A model generated the notes under the pieces. That model did no database searches, had not been told where the DNA came from, and saw only the letters and a program-made list of their open reading frames with translations. A DNA stretch of 22,883 nt from an uncultured Erysipelotrichaceae bacterium (GTDB lineage: Bacteria; Bacillota_I; Bacilli_A; RF39; UBA660). The position numbers and the translations under genes are program-made. Position 1 is the stretch's first letter. Each line of letters opens with the position of its first letter. Shown here in pieces: positions 12,167 to 19,686 of this stretch. The stretch spans positions 1 through 22,883 of the forward strand of contig CACZSX010000028.1 in assembly GCA_902783915.1 (NCBI GenBank), written 5' to 3'.

Positions 12167-14683
12167 ATGAAAGATGTAATACAAAAAATATATGAATATT
12201 CTTTAGAAGAAATAATGGGAGAAAGATTTGGAAGATATTCTAAATATATAATTCAAGATAGAGCTATTCCTGATGTTAGGGATGGTTTAAAGCCTGTTCA
12301 AAGAAGAATATTGTATTCAATGTATAAAGAAAAAAATACATTTGAAAAACCATATAGAAAGAGTGCTAGAAGCGTTGGAGATATTATGGGTAAATATCAT
12401 CCACATGGTGATAGTTCTATATATGATGCTTTGGTAAGACTAAGTCAATGGTGGAAGAGTAATACACCATTTGTAGATATGCATGGTAATAATGGATCTA
12501 TTGATGGTGATAGTCCAGCAGCAATGCGTTATACTGAAGCAAGACTTAGTAAAATTGCAGGAGAAATGCTTAAGGATATAGATAAAGATACAGTAGTGTT
12601 CGCGCCAAACTATGATGATTCATTACTTGAACCTACTATACTTCCTGCTAGATTTCCTAATCTTCTTGTAAATGGTGCTACTGGTATAAGTGCTGGATAT
12701 GCTACTAATATTCCACCTCATAATTTGGGTGAAGTAATTGATGCAACTATATATAGGATTGAATATCCAAATAGTAGATTAGAAACAATAATGAATATAG
12801 TTAAAGGCCCAGATTTTCCTACTGGTGGTATAGTTGAAGGAATAGATGGTATTAAAAAAGCTTATGAATCTGGTAAGGGTAAGATTGTAATTAAATCTAA
12901 AGTAAGAGTTGAAACAATTAAAGGTAAAACAAGCATAATAATAGATGAAATACCATTTGAAGTAAATAAAGCTATGCTTGTTAAATCAATAGATGAGATT
13001 AGAGTAGATAAGAAAATAGATGGTATGATTGAAGTAAGAGATGAATCGGATAGAGATGGTATTCGTATTGTAATAGATGTTAAAAAGGATGCTAACACTG
13101 ATTTAATACTTAATTATTTATATAAAAATACTGAACTTCAAGTATCATATGGCTTTAATATGATTGGTATTGAAAGTAGGAGACCTAAATTACTTGGTTT
13201 GCTTGATATGTTAGATGCATATATTGCTCATAAGAAAGAAGTTACAATAAAGAAAAATGAGTTTGATTTAGCGCATGCAGAGGCAAGAATGCATATTGTT
13301 GAAGGTTTAATTAAAGCAATAAGTATATTAGATGAGGTAATAGCAACTATTAGAAAAAGTAAGAATAGAGTAGATTCAGAAGCTAATTTAGTAGCTAATT
13401 TTGGCTTTACTGAAAAGCAAGCTAAAGCAATAGTTGAATTACAACTTTATAGATTATCTAATACTGATATAACTGAATTACAAGAAGAAATGAAAAATTT
13501 AGGTATTATTATAAATACATTAAAAGGTATTTTAAATGATGAAGAAAAATTAAAAGGATTCATGAAAGATGAATTAAAGAAAATAAAAAAGGAATATGCA
13601 ACTGATAGAAAAACTGAAATTAGAGATGAAATTACAGAAATAAATATTGATAAAGAAGATTTAATATCTAAAGAGGATGTAGTAGTAGTAGTTACTAAAG
13701 ATGGTTATGTAAAAAGGGTATCTTTAAGAAGTTATTCATCTAGTAAAGATGAAGATACTTTAGTAAAAGATGGTGACTATGTAATTGGAATGTATGAAGT
13801 TAATACTACCGATACAATACTTATATTCACTAATTTGGGTAATTATTTATATGTACCTGTATATGAACTCCCTGATTCAAAATGGAAAGAATTGGGTAAA
13901 CATATAAGCAATATAATACCTTTAAGAGAAGGTGAAGAAATAATATCTTCTATGCCTATTTATGATTTTGATAAGGAGGTATATGTAACTACATTCACTA
14001 AAATGGGTATGATAAAAAGAACACTTCTTTCTGATTATAAACTACAAAGATATTCAAAACCTGTAGTAAATATTAAATTAAAAGATGATGACAGAGTAAT
14101 AGATGTAACATGTGAACCATATAAAAATACACTTATAACTACAAATACAGGTTATTCACTTATGTTTAATATAGATGAAGTACCAGTAACAGGTATTAAA
14201 TCGAGTGGTGTTAAATCTATTAAACTAAAGGATGATTATGTGGTAAGTGGAGTACTTCTTGATGGAAGTTTTGAGCATATTGCAATAATTACTAATAAAG
14301 GAACTGCAAAAAGATTAAGAGTATCTGATATAGAGTTAAGTACAAGAGCAAGAAGGGGTATGTTAGTGATTAGAGAAGTTAAAACTAATCCGCATAAAGT
14401 GTTAAGAGTATTTAAAGTAAGAAAAGAATTAATTGGTATTAAGAAAAATAACGATATTGATTATATTAAGAATACTGAAATGCCTATTATGGATAGATTA
14501 AGTACTGGTTCAAATATTGCTAAATCTATAACTGATGCATTTATAGTAAAAGAATTAGAAAACAAAAAATCAATGGATGTAGAAGTAGTAGAAAAAGTAA
14601 TTACTAAAGATACTATATCCTTAGAAGAAATAGATAATAAAATATTAACAATAGATGATTTTTTAAAAGATTTTAATTCTTAG
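12167..14683 (+). CDS. parC: DNA topoisomerase IV subunit A (ParC)
   Basis: ParC is the DNA cleavage subunit of topoisomerase IV, which decatenates chromosomes. The 838-residue product has RAIPDVRDGLKPVQRRILY, the quinolone region GKYHPHGDSSIYDALVRLSQ (Ser83/Ser84 and Asp87, wild-type-like), MHGNNGSIDGDSPAAMRYTEARL with active-site Tyr122, and a beta-pinwheel C-terminal domain. The GyrA box QRRGGKG is absent (degenerate TRARRGMLV instead), which with HGNNGSIDGD favours ParC over GyrA. ATG 12167 (GGTG at 12157) starts MKDVIQKIYEYSLEEIMGERF; an earlier in-frame start at 12101 would add a peptide read from the terminator. parE is not adjacent, unlike in Bacillus. Confidence 0.9.
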   Translation: MKDVIQKIYEYSLEEIMGERFGRYSKYIIQDRAIPDVRDGLKPVQRRILYSMYKEKNTFEKPYRKSARSVGDIMGKYHPHGDSSIYDALVRLSQWWKSNTPFVDMHGNNGSIDGDSPAAMRYTEARLSKIAGEMLKDIDKDTVVFAPNYDDSLLEPTILPARFPNLLVNGATGISAGYATNIPPHNLGEVIDATIYRIEYPNSRLETIMNIVKGPDFPTGGIVEGIDGIKKAYESGKGKIVIKSKVRVETIKGKTSIIIDEIPFEVNKAMLVKSIDEIRVDKKIDGMIEVRDESDRDGIRIVIDVKKDANTDLILNYLYKNTELQVSYGFNMIGIESRRPKLLGLLDMLDAYIAHKKEVTIKKNEFDLAHAEARMHIVEGLIKAISILDEVIATIRKSKNRVDSEANLVANFGFTEKQAKAIVELQLYRLSNTDITELQEEMKNLGIIINTLKGILNDEEKLKGFMKDELKKIKKEYATDRKTEIRDEITEINIDKEDLISKEDVVVVVTKDGYVKRVSLRSYSSSKDEDTLVKDGDYVIGMYEVNTTDTILIFTNLGNYLYVPVYELPDSKWKELGKHISNIIPLREGEEIISSMPIYDFDKEVYVTTFTKMGMIKRTLLSDYKLQRYSKPVVNIKLKDDDRVIDVTCEPYKNTLITTNTGYSLMFNIDEVPVTGIKSSGVKSIKLKDDYVVSGVLLDGSFEHIAIITNKGTAKRLRVSDIELSTRARRGMLVIREVKTNPHKVLRVFKVRKELIGIKKNNDIDYIKNTEMPIMDRLSTGSNIAKSITDAFIVKELENKKSMDVEVVEKVITKDTISLEEIDNKILTIDDFLKDFNS

Positions 14684-14687
14684 AAAT

Positions 14688-14707
14688 TACATTATGAATA
14701 TAATGTA
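14688..14707 (+). repeat. 8-bp inverted repeat between parC and ylbD
   Basis: TACATTAT, GAAT, ATAATGTA make a perfect hairpin 4 bases after the parC stop. No T-run follows, so it is not a standard terminator on this strand. It also contains a TATAAT-like element (14699-14704) that might serve as -10 for ylbD. Confidence 0.5.
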
Positions 14708-14718
14708 GTGGTGATATT

Positions 14719-15048
14719 ATGGATAAAAAAGAAGAGTTTAAAACTTTTGTACGTAGATATCCATCATTTGCTACTTATGTACAAAATAAAACCACTACAT
14801 GGCAAGAATTATATGAATTATGGGATATGTATGGTGATGATGATTCTGTGTTTTCTAAATATAAAACTGTTGTTACAAACGATTTAACTAATGTAATAAA
14901 TAGTATTAGAAATATAAATATGGATAGTGTAAAGAAAAATCTAAGTAATATAGAAAAAGGTATAAAATTATTACAAGATTTTGTAAAAAAGGATGATGTA
15001 GTAGAAACTTATGAACCAAGACCTATATATAAAAGGTTTGAAGATTAA
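14719..15048 (+). CDS. ylbD: YlbD-family protein (spore coat protein homologue)
   Basis: This 109-residue cytosolic protein matches the YlbD layout: KKEEFKTFVRRYPSF near the N-terminus, then TTTWQELYELWDMYGDDDSVF, corresponding to the RTWQEVFENWYLFGEEDP region of Bacillus YlbD. A helical C-terminal half follows (NVINSIRNINMDSVKKNLSNIEKGIKLLQDFVK). YlbD is described as a coat protein in Bacillus subtilis; the biochemical role is unknown. GTGGTGAT precedes ATG 14719. Its stop overlaps the ylbE start (TAATG), preserving the Bacillus ylbD-ylbE order. Confidence 0.8.
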   Translation: MDKKEEFKTFVRRYPSFATYVQNKTTTWQELYELWDMYGDDDSVFSKYKTVVTNDLTNVINSIRNINMDSVKKNLSNIEKGIKLLQDFVKKDDVVETYEPRPIYKRFED

Positions 15049-15269
15049 TGGATATATCTTTACAATATAAAATATTTAATGATGAGTTATTACATAAATA
15101 TTTAAGAGAAAATTCTTATTGGTATAAATTATTGAATAGAGATCCATCAAAAATTGATGAAATGATTAATGAGATGAAAGATAAGTATAAATTAAATACA
15201 AGTGATAAATTAGAAAGATTAGGAGAAAAACTAGAAATGGTTGAATCATTATTGCAAGTATTGGAGTGA
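15048..15269 (+). CDS. ylbE: YlbE-like protein
   Basis: This 73-residue protein resembles YlbE: a start with LLHKYLRENSYWYKLLNRDPSKIDEMINEMKDKY, equivalent to FLRLNPQWYRKLSRDPSQI in Bacillus, then an amphipathic helix with a KLERLGEKLEMVESLLQVL pattern. Function is unknown. It is start-stop coupled to ylbD and ends 4 bases before the next gene, whose Shine-Dalgarno sequence (GGAG) lies in its own last codons. Confidence 0.78.
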   Translation: MDISLQYKIFNDELLHKYLRENSYWYKLLNRDPSKIDEMINEMKDKYKLNTSDKLERLGEKLEMVESLLQVLE

Positions 15270-15273
15270 TTAT

Positions 15274-15534
15274 ATGATAGAAGTAATAGAAGCAACTGAT
15301 AAATTAATTGATACATTAAAGTCTACTGATTTTGTAAAAAATATGTATGAATTAAAAAGTATTATAAAAAATGATAATTTAATAAATAGTTCTAATGTAA
15401 GAACATTATATAATAATCCAACAATTCATAAATACGTAGAAAATCAGAATATATTAGATATGCATATATATTATTTAAATAAAGAAATAAATAAATTAAT
15501 AAATGATAAGGTGTGTAATAATGAGAGTAATTAG
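15274..15534 (+). CDS. Short YlbF/YmcA-family-like protein
   Basis: This 86-residue helical protein begins MIEVIEATDKLIDTLKSTDFVKNMYELKSIIKND. The length of the first helices and the 'T..D' spacing recall the Com_YlbF (YlbF/YmcA) family, and the position after ylbE and before rsmD is that of ylbF in Bacillus. It lacks the long C-terminal part and Gly/Cys-rich tail of Bacillus YlbF, which (with YmcA and YaaT) modulates RNase Y and Spo0A activation. I therefore call it YlbF-like by position and weak similarity. ATG 15274 follows TTGGAG; the frame upstream (15241) is inside ylbE. The last 14 bases overlap rsmD. Confidence 0.6.
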   Translation: MIEVIEATDKLIDTLKSTDFVKNMYELKSIIKNDNLINSSNVRTLYNNPTIHKYVENQNILDMHIYYLNKEINKLINDKVCNNESN

Positions 15535-16066
15535 TGGAAAATATAGGAGAACTATTTTAAATGGGTATGATATAGAGGGAATAAGACCTACTATGGATAA
15601 AGTAAAAGAGTCTTTATTTGCTATGATAAATGATAGAATAAAAGATTCTGTTTGTTTAGATTTATTTTCTGGTACAGGCTCACTTGGTATAGAAGCACTT
15701 AGTAATTATTCTAAATATGTATATTTTGTAGATAAAATGAAAAGCGCAATTGATATTACTAAATCTAATTTAAGTAAAATAGATCAAAATAATTATGAAA
15801 TTATTAACGATAATTATACATCCGCATTAAAAAAATTTAATAACAATGGTACTAAATTTGATATAATTTTTATAGATCCACCATATGGTAAAATAAAAAT
15901 TAAAGAAGTAATTAATGAAATATTGAAATATAATATATTAAATATTAATGCATTATTAGTATGTGAATATGAAAAAGAAGCATTAGATGAAACTTATAGT
16001 AATTTAGAATTAATAAAAGATAGAAAGTATGGTAAAACATTTATTAAAATATATAAGATGAGGTGA
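15521..16066 (+). CDS. rsmD: 16S rRNA (guanine(966)-N2)-methyltransferase RsmD
   Basis: RsmD methylates G966 of 16S rRNA using SAM. Visible features are MRVISGKYRRT at the start, RPTMDKVKESLFAMI, the SAM-binding LDLFSGTGSLGIEALS, VYFVDKMKSAIDI, and the catalytic IFIDPPYGK. At 181 residues it is the normal length. ATG 15521 is chosen because MRVISG is the family start and AAGGTG lies upstream; an earlier in-frame codon at 15503 is not needed. In Bacillus rsmD (ylbH) is followed by coaD; here murG follows after 4 bases, so coaD has been lost from this locus. Confidence 0.92.
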   Translation: MRVISGKYRRTILNGYDIEGIRPTMDKVKESLFAMINDRIKDSVCLDLFSGTGSLGIEALSNYSKYVYFVDKMKSAIDITKSNLSKIDQNNYEIINDNYTSALKKFNNNGTKFDIIFIDPPYGKIKIKEVINEILKYNILNINALLVCEYEKEALDETYSNLELIKDRKYGKTFIKIYKMR

Positions 16067-16070
16067 TCTT

Positions 16071-17138
16071 ATGCGTATTATAATAAGCGCTGGTGGTACA
16101 GGTGGGCATATATATCCTGCTTTGTCTATAGTAAATAAAATTAAAGATAAAGATAAAAATGCAGAAATATTATATGTTGGTACAACTGATAGAATGGAAA
16201 AAGATATAGTTCCTAAATATAATATAGAATATTATGCTATTAAAATAAGAGGAATAGATAGAAAGTTATCATTAGATAATATAAGGACAGTAAAATACTT
16301 TGTGTCTGCTGTCAAAGAAATGAAAAAATTAATGAAAAAATTTAAACCAGATATAGTAATAGGGGTATGAGGATATGTTACTGCACCTGTTATATATGCA
16401 GCACATAAATTAAAAATTAAGACTATTATACATGAACAAAATAGTATATTAGGAATGACTAATAAGTTTTTATCTAAATATGTAGATGCACTTTGTATAT
16501 CATTCCCAGATACTAAATCAAAAGCAAAAAGAGTAGTATATACTGGTAATCCAAGTAGTGAAGATGATAAAAGTACATTTGATAAAAAAGAATTTAATTT
16601 ATCAAATAATAAAAAATTAGTATTAATAGTTATGGGTTCCTTAGGATCTAAAGTAGTAAATGATAAAATGAAAGAGATATTACCAAAATTTAATGGTAAA
16701 GATTATGAAGTGTTATTTATAACAGGCAATGATTATTTTGATGAATTTAATAATTTAAAATTAGATAAAAATATAAAAATTGTACCATTTGTAAATAATT
16801 TAAAAAGAGTATTTAAAAAGACAGATGTACTTGTAAGTAGAGCTGGCGCAACTACAATGTCTGAAATAATATCATTTAAAGTACCATCAATATTAATACC
16901 AAGTCCATATGTAACAGATAACCATCAATATAAAAATGCTATGAGTTTAGTAGAAAAAGATTCAGCATTATTAATTGAAGAAAAAAATTTAAATAGTGAT
17001 ATATTAATAAGTAATATTGAAAAGTTATTAAATGATAATAAGAAAATTAATTCAATTAAAAATAATTTATCTATGATGAGTATTAATAATAGTGCATCAA
17101 AGATATACGATTTAATATGTGAAATAGTAGGTGAATAA
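16071..17138 (+). CDS. murG: MurG glycosyltransferase interrupted by an in-frame TGA
   Basis: MurG transfers GlcNAc to lipid I to make lipid II at the inner membrane face. The frame begins MRIIISAGGTGGHIYPALSIV and, except for one codon, stays open for 355 residues: VIGV-stop-GYVTAPV, IIHEQNSILGMTNKFL, GSLGS, VSRAGATTMSEI, SPYVTDNHQYKNA. TGA at 16368-16370 replaces the first glycine of the conserved GGYV loop, so a single GGA to TGA change explains it. No frameshift is present. Read normally, the product would be a 99-residue fragment without the donor-binding domain. MurG is usually essential, so sequencing error, mixed population, readthrough or a second copy are all possible. AGGTGATC precedes ATG 16071. 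Confidence 0.85.
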
Positions 17139-18041
17139 ATGAATATAATTAAAGAAATTGAAAAGAAAAAAATAGGTAAAGTAGATACAAAAGTATCATT
17201 AAAAAAATGTACCACTTATAAAGCTGGTGGTAAAGCAGATATTATAGTATCTCCTAAAAACATAGATAAGTTAATAGAACTAATACAATTGTTAAAAGAT
17301 AATGATATTGATTATAAAATATTGGGTAATGGTTCTAATTTAATATTTTCTGATAAAATATATAAAGGAGTATTAATAAAATTATCTGAATTAAATCATT
17401 GTGAAATAAACGATACTGTAATAAAAGTAGGAGCAGGACATAGTCTTATTGCACTTGCGTATAAAACTGCGAAATTAGGACTTACTGGTATGGAATTCGC
17501 AACAGGTATTCCAGGTACAATAGGTGGTGCAGTATATATGAATGCAGGTGCCTATAAGTCTGATATGGGATATATAGTAAGCGAAATAAAGGTATTAACG
17601 CCTGAATTAAAAGTAATAACTATGTATAATAGAGATTTAAAATTCAAATATAGACATTCATTCTTACAAGATAATAAAGGTTATATTTGTTTAGAAGCAA
17701 CTATTGTATTAAAAGAAGGAAATAAAAAAGTAATAAAAGAATTAATTGAAGAAAGAAGACAAAAAAGATTAATGACGCAGCCGTTAGAATTTCCATCTGC
17801 AGGGAGTGTATTTAGAAACCCAGATAATGATTATGCATGGAGATTAATAGACGTATGCGGATTAAAAGGATATAAGATTGGTGGCGCAGAAGTATCTAAA
17901 AAGCATGCTAATTTTATAATAAATACAGGAAATGCAACAGGAAAAGACATTCATGATTTAATATTATATGTACAAAAGACTGTAAAGGAAGAGACAGGAG
18001 TAGAACTTAAAATAGAACAAGAATTTGTAAATTGGGAGTAA
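17139..18041 (+). CDS. murB: UDP-N-acetylenolpyruvoylglucosamine reductase (MurB)
   Basis: MurB reduces UDP-GlcNAc-enolpyruvate to UDP-MurNAc with NADPH and FAD in the cytosol. The 300-residue product has the FAD-binding TTYKAGGKAD, ILGNGSNLIFSD and GIPGTIGGAVYMNAGAY, then FKYRHSFLQ, the proton-donor serine in FPSAGSVFRNP, and the terminal glutamate in IEQEFVNWE. It is a type II enzyme by length. It starts directly after the murG stop (TAA-ATG) with AGGTGA upstream, so its translation is likely coupled to murG, which makes the upstream nonsense codon relevant. Confidence 0.95.
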   Translation: MNIIKEIEKKKIGKVDTKVSLKKCTTYKAGGKADIIVSPKNIDKLIELIQLLKDNDIDYKILGNGSNLIFSDKIYKGVLIKLSELNHCEINDTVIKVGAGHSLIALAYKTAKLGLTGMEFATGIPGTIGGAVYMNAGAYKSDMGYIVSEIKVLTPELKVITMYNRDLKFKYRHSFLQDNKGYICLEATIVLKEGNKKVIKELIEERRQKRLMTQPLEFPSAGSVFRNPDNDYAWRLIDVCGLKGYKIGGAEVSKKHANFIINTGNATGKDIHDLILYVQKTVKEETGVELKIEQEFVNWE

Positions 18042-18044
18042 TAT

Positions 18045-18719
18045 ATGAAAGAGGAAAAGGAAGTTGTAGAAAGAAAATTTAACTTTGCAAAACTGCTTGT
18101 AATATTATTAATTCTCTATATTATTGGTTACAATGCTTATAGAATAGTAATGTCACCAATAAATAATATTTATATAGAAAATAATAAGTATTTATCTGAC
18201 CAAGAAATTATTGATATTGCAGGGATTAGAAATTATCCTAGTTTTATACTATCATTTAAATATAAGATAAAGAATAAACTATTAAAAAATGAATTTATAA
18301 AATCTGCAAAAATAAAAAAGAAGATTGGTAATACAATAATTATAAATGTAGAAGAAAATATACCATTATTTATATATAATAATAATGTTATATTATCTGG
18401 TGGAAAGCAGGTAAAAAATAATGAATATAAACTTCCTTTATTAACTGGTATTTTAGATAGTGACATGCTAATTAAATTATCAGAAAAATATCAAGATATT
18501 AATGATGAAATAAGATTAATGATATCTGAGATTAAATATGATCCAAATAATATAGATAAAGAAAGATTTTTAATTACTATGAATGATGGTAATTATGTAT
18601 ATATTACTCTATATAAGATAACATCTATAAACGAATATTTAAAGATTTTATCTAAAGTAGAAAATCAAAAAGGAATTTTATATTTAGATTCCGGTAATTA
18701 TTTTGAAAAAATAAATTAA
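18045..18719 (+). CDS. ftsQ: Cell division protein FtsQ/DivIB
   Basis: FtsQ/DivIB is a bitopic divisome scaffold linking FtsL and FtsB/DivIC. The 224-residue product has a short cytoplasmic tail (KEEKEVVERKFNFAK), one membrane helix (LLVILLILYIIGYNAYRIVM), a POTRA domain (INNIYIENNKYLSDQEIIDIAGIRNYPSFILSF...LKNEFIKSAKIKKKIGNTIIINVEENIPLFIY) and a beta-domain. The motif of residues 'Y.....P.L.G' (NNEYKLPLLTGI) is typical. It starts 3 bases after murB, completing a murG-murB-ftsQ cell-wall/division cluster, and ends at a bidirectional terminator. Confidence 0.9.
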   Translation: MKEEKEVVERKFNFAKLLVILLILYIIGYNAYRIVMSPINNIYIENNKYLSDQEIIDIAGIRNYPSFILSFKYKIKNKLLKNEFIKSAKIKKKIGNTIIINVEENIPLFIYNNNVILSGGKQVKNNEYKLPLLTGILDSDMLIKLSEKYQDINDEIRLMISEIKYDPNNIDKERFLITMNDGNYVYITLYKITSINEYLKILSKVENQKGILYLDSGNYFEKIN

Positions 18720-18747
18720 AAAAGAGATTTAATTATCTCTTTTTTTA
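18717..18747. terminator. Bidirectional terminator between ftsQ and lexA
   Basis: AAAAAAGAGAT, loop TTAATT, ATCTCTTTTTTT: a U-run forms on either strand, so it can end both convergent transcripts. It overlaps the last codon positions of both genes. Confidence 0.85.
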
Positions 18748-19362
18748 TAACTTTCTATATAATCCTATTGCTTTTCCTAGTATTGTAATATTTTCAAATA
18801 TAAATGGTTCCATTGTATCGTTTTCTGGTTGTAATCTGAAATATCCATTTTCTTTATAAAATGTTTTTAATGTGACTTCATTTTCGTCAGTCATCGCTAC
18901 TACTATTTCACCATTTCTAGCAACATCGCATCTTTCAACAATAACTATATCCCCATCAAATATACCTGCATTAATCATACTTTCACCACTAACTTTTAAT
19001 GTAAATACCTCTTTTTGTTTAGGAATTAAATATGCAGGTAGTGAAAAATATTCATCAGGTCTTTCAATTGCTTCAATTGGATTTCCAGCCGTTATTTTTC
19101 CAAGAAGTGGCACTTCAACAACTTCTTCGTTTTTAATTTCGTATTCATTATTTACCAATAATTCGATAGCTCTATTTTTGTTCCCACCTTTTCTAATATA
19201 TCCTTTTTCTTCTAATTGTGATAAATGTGAATGAGTTGTAGCGGGAGATGAAAGACCGATTGATTCACCAATTTCTCTAACTGTAGGTGGATAACCATGT
19301 GAAACCATAAATTCTTTTATGTAATTTAAAACTTCTTTTTGTCTTTTTGTAAGTTCTTCCAT
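18745..19362 (-). CDS. lexA: LexA, SOS repressor
   Basis: LexA represses DNA damage genes and self-cleaves when bound by activated RecA. This 205-residue protein has a winged HTH (TKRQKEVLNYIKEFMVSHGYPPTVREIGESIGLSSPATTHSHLSQLEEKGYI), the Ala92-Gly93 cleavage site in KITAGNP, nucleophile Ser128 in SGESMINAGI, and general base Lys166 in EVTLKTFYKE. All needed residues are present. GGAGG precedes the ATG. Its promoter carries an SOS box, so it is autoregulated. Divergent to a small membrane ORF, in the same order as lexA-yneA in Bacillus. Confidence 0.96.
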   Translation of the reverse strand: MEELTKRQKEVLNYIKEFMVSHGYPPTVREIGESIGLSSPATTHSHLSQLEEKGYIRKGGNKNRAIELLVNNEYEIKNEEVVEVPLLGKITAGNPIEAIERPDEYFSLPAYLIPKQKEVFTLKVSGESMINAGIFDGDIVIVERCDVARNGEIVVAMTDENEVTLKTFYKENGYFRLQPENDTMEPFIFENITILGKAIGLYRKL

Positions 19363-19379
19363 AAATTACCTCCATATAA

Positions 19380-19408
19380 AATATAACATACATTTTACAT
19401 TTTGTCAA
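19380..19408 (-). promoter_or_regulatory. lexA promoter
   Basis: On the minus strand TTGACA (19408-19403) is followed after 17 bases by TATATT (19385-19380), close to the lexA ribosome-binding site. The SOS box at 19406-19419 overlaps the -35. Confidence 0.75.
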
Positions 19409-19419
19409 ACATCTGTTCG
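19406..19419 (-). promoter_or_regulatory. SOS box (LexA operator) of lexA
   Basis: CGAACAGATGTTTG on the minus strand fits the Bacillus-type consensus CGAACRNRYGTTYG at all fourteen positions. Confidence 0.85.
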
Positions 19420-19427
19420 AAAATGCA

Positions 19428-19456
19428 TTGACACGAACAAACATTCGTGTTAATAT
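19428..19456 (+). promoter_or_regulatory. Promoter of the 48-aa SOS membrane peptide
   Basis: TTGACA (19428-19433), 17 bases, TAATAT (19451-19456). The second SOS box fills the spacer, so LexA binding would block RNA polymerase. Confidence 0.8.
19434..19447 (+). promoter_or_regulatory. Second SOS box, in the promoter spacer
   Basis: CGAACAAACATTCG matches the Bacillus-type SOS consensus except for A instead of G at position 10. It is flanked by further symmetric bases (ACACGAA...TTCGTGT), forming a longer palindrome. Confidence 0.8.
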
Positions 19457-19482
19457 TTAAGTGTAATTAAGGAGGACTAGTT

Positions 19483-19629
19483 ATGAAGTTTTTGAAATAT
19501 AATAAAGGATTAATAATGTTTTATATATGCATGATTGTATTTACGATGTTTTGGGTTTCAAATGTCGAAAAACAAAATGATCAAGTTATGAAACAAAAAA
19601 ATGCATATATATTGAATGAAAGAAGATAA
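19483..19629 (+). CDS. 48-residue SOS-controlled single-pass membrane peptide (YneA position)
   Basis: The gene has a consensus promoter with an SOS box in its spacer and a strong AAGGAGG site before ATG 19483. The product is MKFLKYNKG, a hydrophobic helix (LIMFYICMIVFTMFWV), then a polar tail SNVEKQNDQVMKQKNAYILNERR that is probably extracytoplasmic. In Bacillus the gene divergent from lexA is yneA, a LexA-controlled division inhibitor with one N-terminal helix and a LysM domain. Here the helix is kept in concept but LysM is absent. Small SOS division inhibitors (SidA-type) are known elsewhere without sequence similarity. A division-inhibitor role is therefore inferred from position, regulation and topology. 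Confidence 0.75.
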   Translation: MKFLKYNKGLIMFYICMIVFTMFWVSNVEKQNDQVMKQKNAYILNERR

Positions 19630-19634
19630 TAAAA

Positions 19635-19642
19635 AACGACAA
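19635..19642 (-). promoter_or_regulatory. Weak candidate Spo0A box upstream of sirA
   Basis: TTGTCGTT on the minus strand matches 6 of 8 positions of the 0A box TTGTCGAA, 45 bases upstream of sirA. Bacillus sirA is a direct Spo0A target. The match is imperfect and the site could be chance. Confidence 0.25.
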
Positions 19643-19686
19643 TTATAGTATCTCAATTGTTGATAATATAATAATTGAGGTGACTT

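Noticed and set aside
14688..14707. Terminator after parC
   Set aside because: The hairpin is perfect but no T-run follows on the plus strand, so I list it only as an inverted repeat.
16368..16370. Genome-wide recoding of TGA to Gly or Trp
   Set aside because: TGA ends many genes at natural positions (rnfDG, rnfE, rnfA, ylbE, rsmD and others, often in ATGA overlaps), Trp is written TGG, and only murG carries an internal TGA.
19652..19679. Riboswitch or attenuator before sirA from CTCAATT/AATTGAG
   Set aside because: Only 7 AT-rich base pairs with a 14-base loop overlapping a likely promoter; too weak to call.
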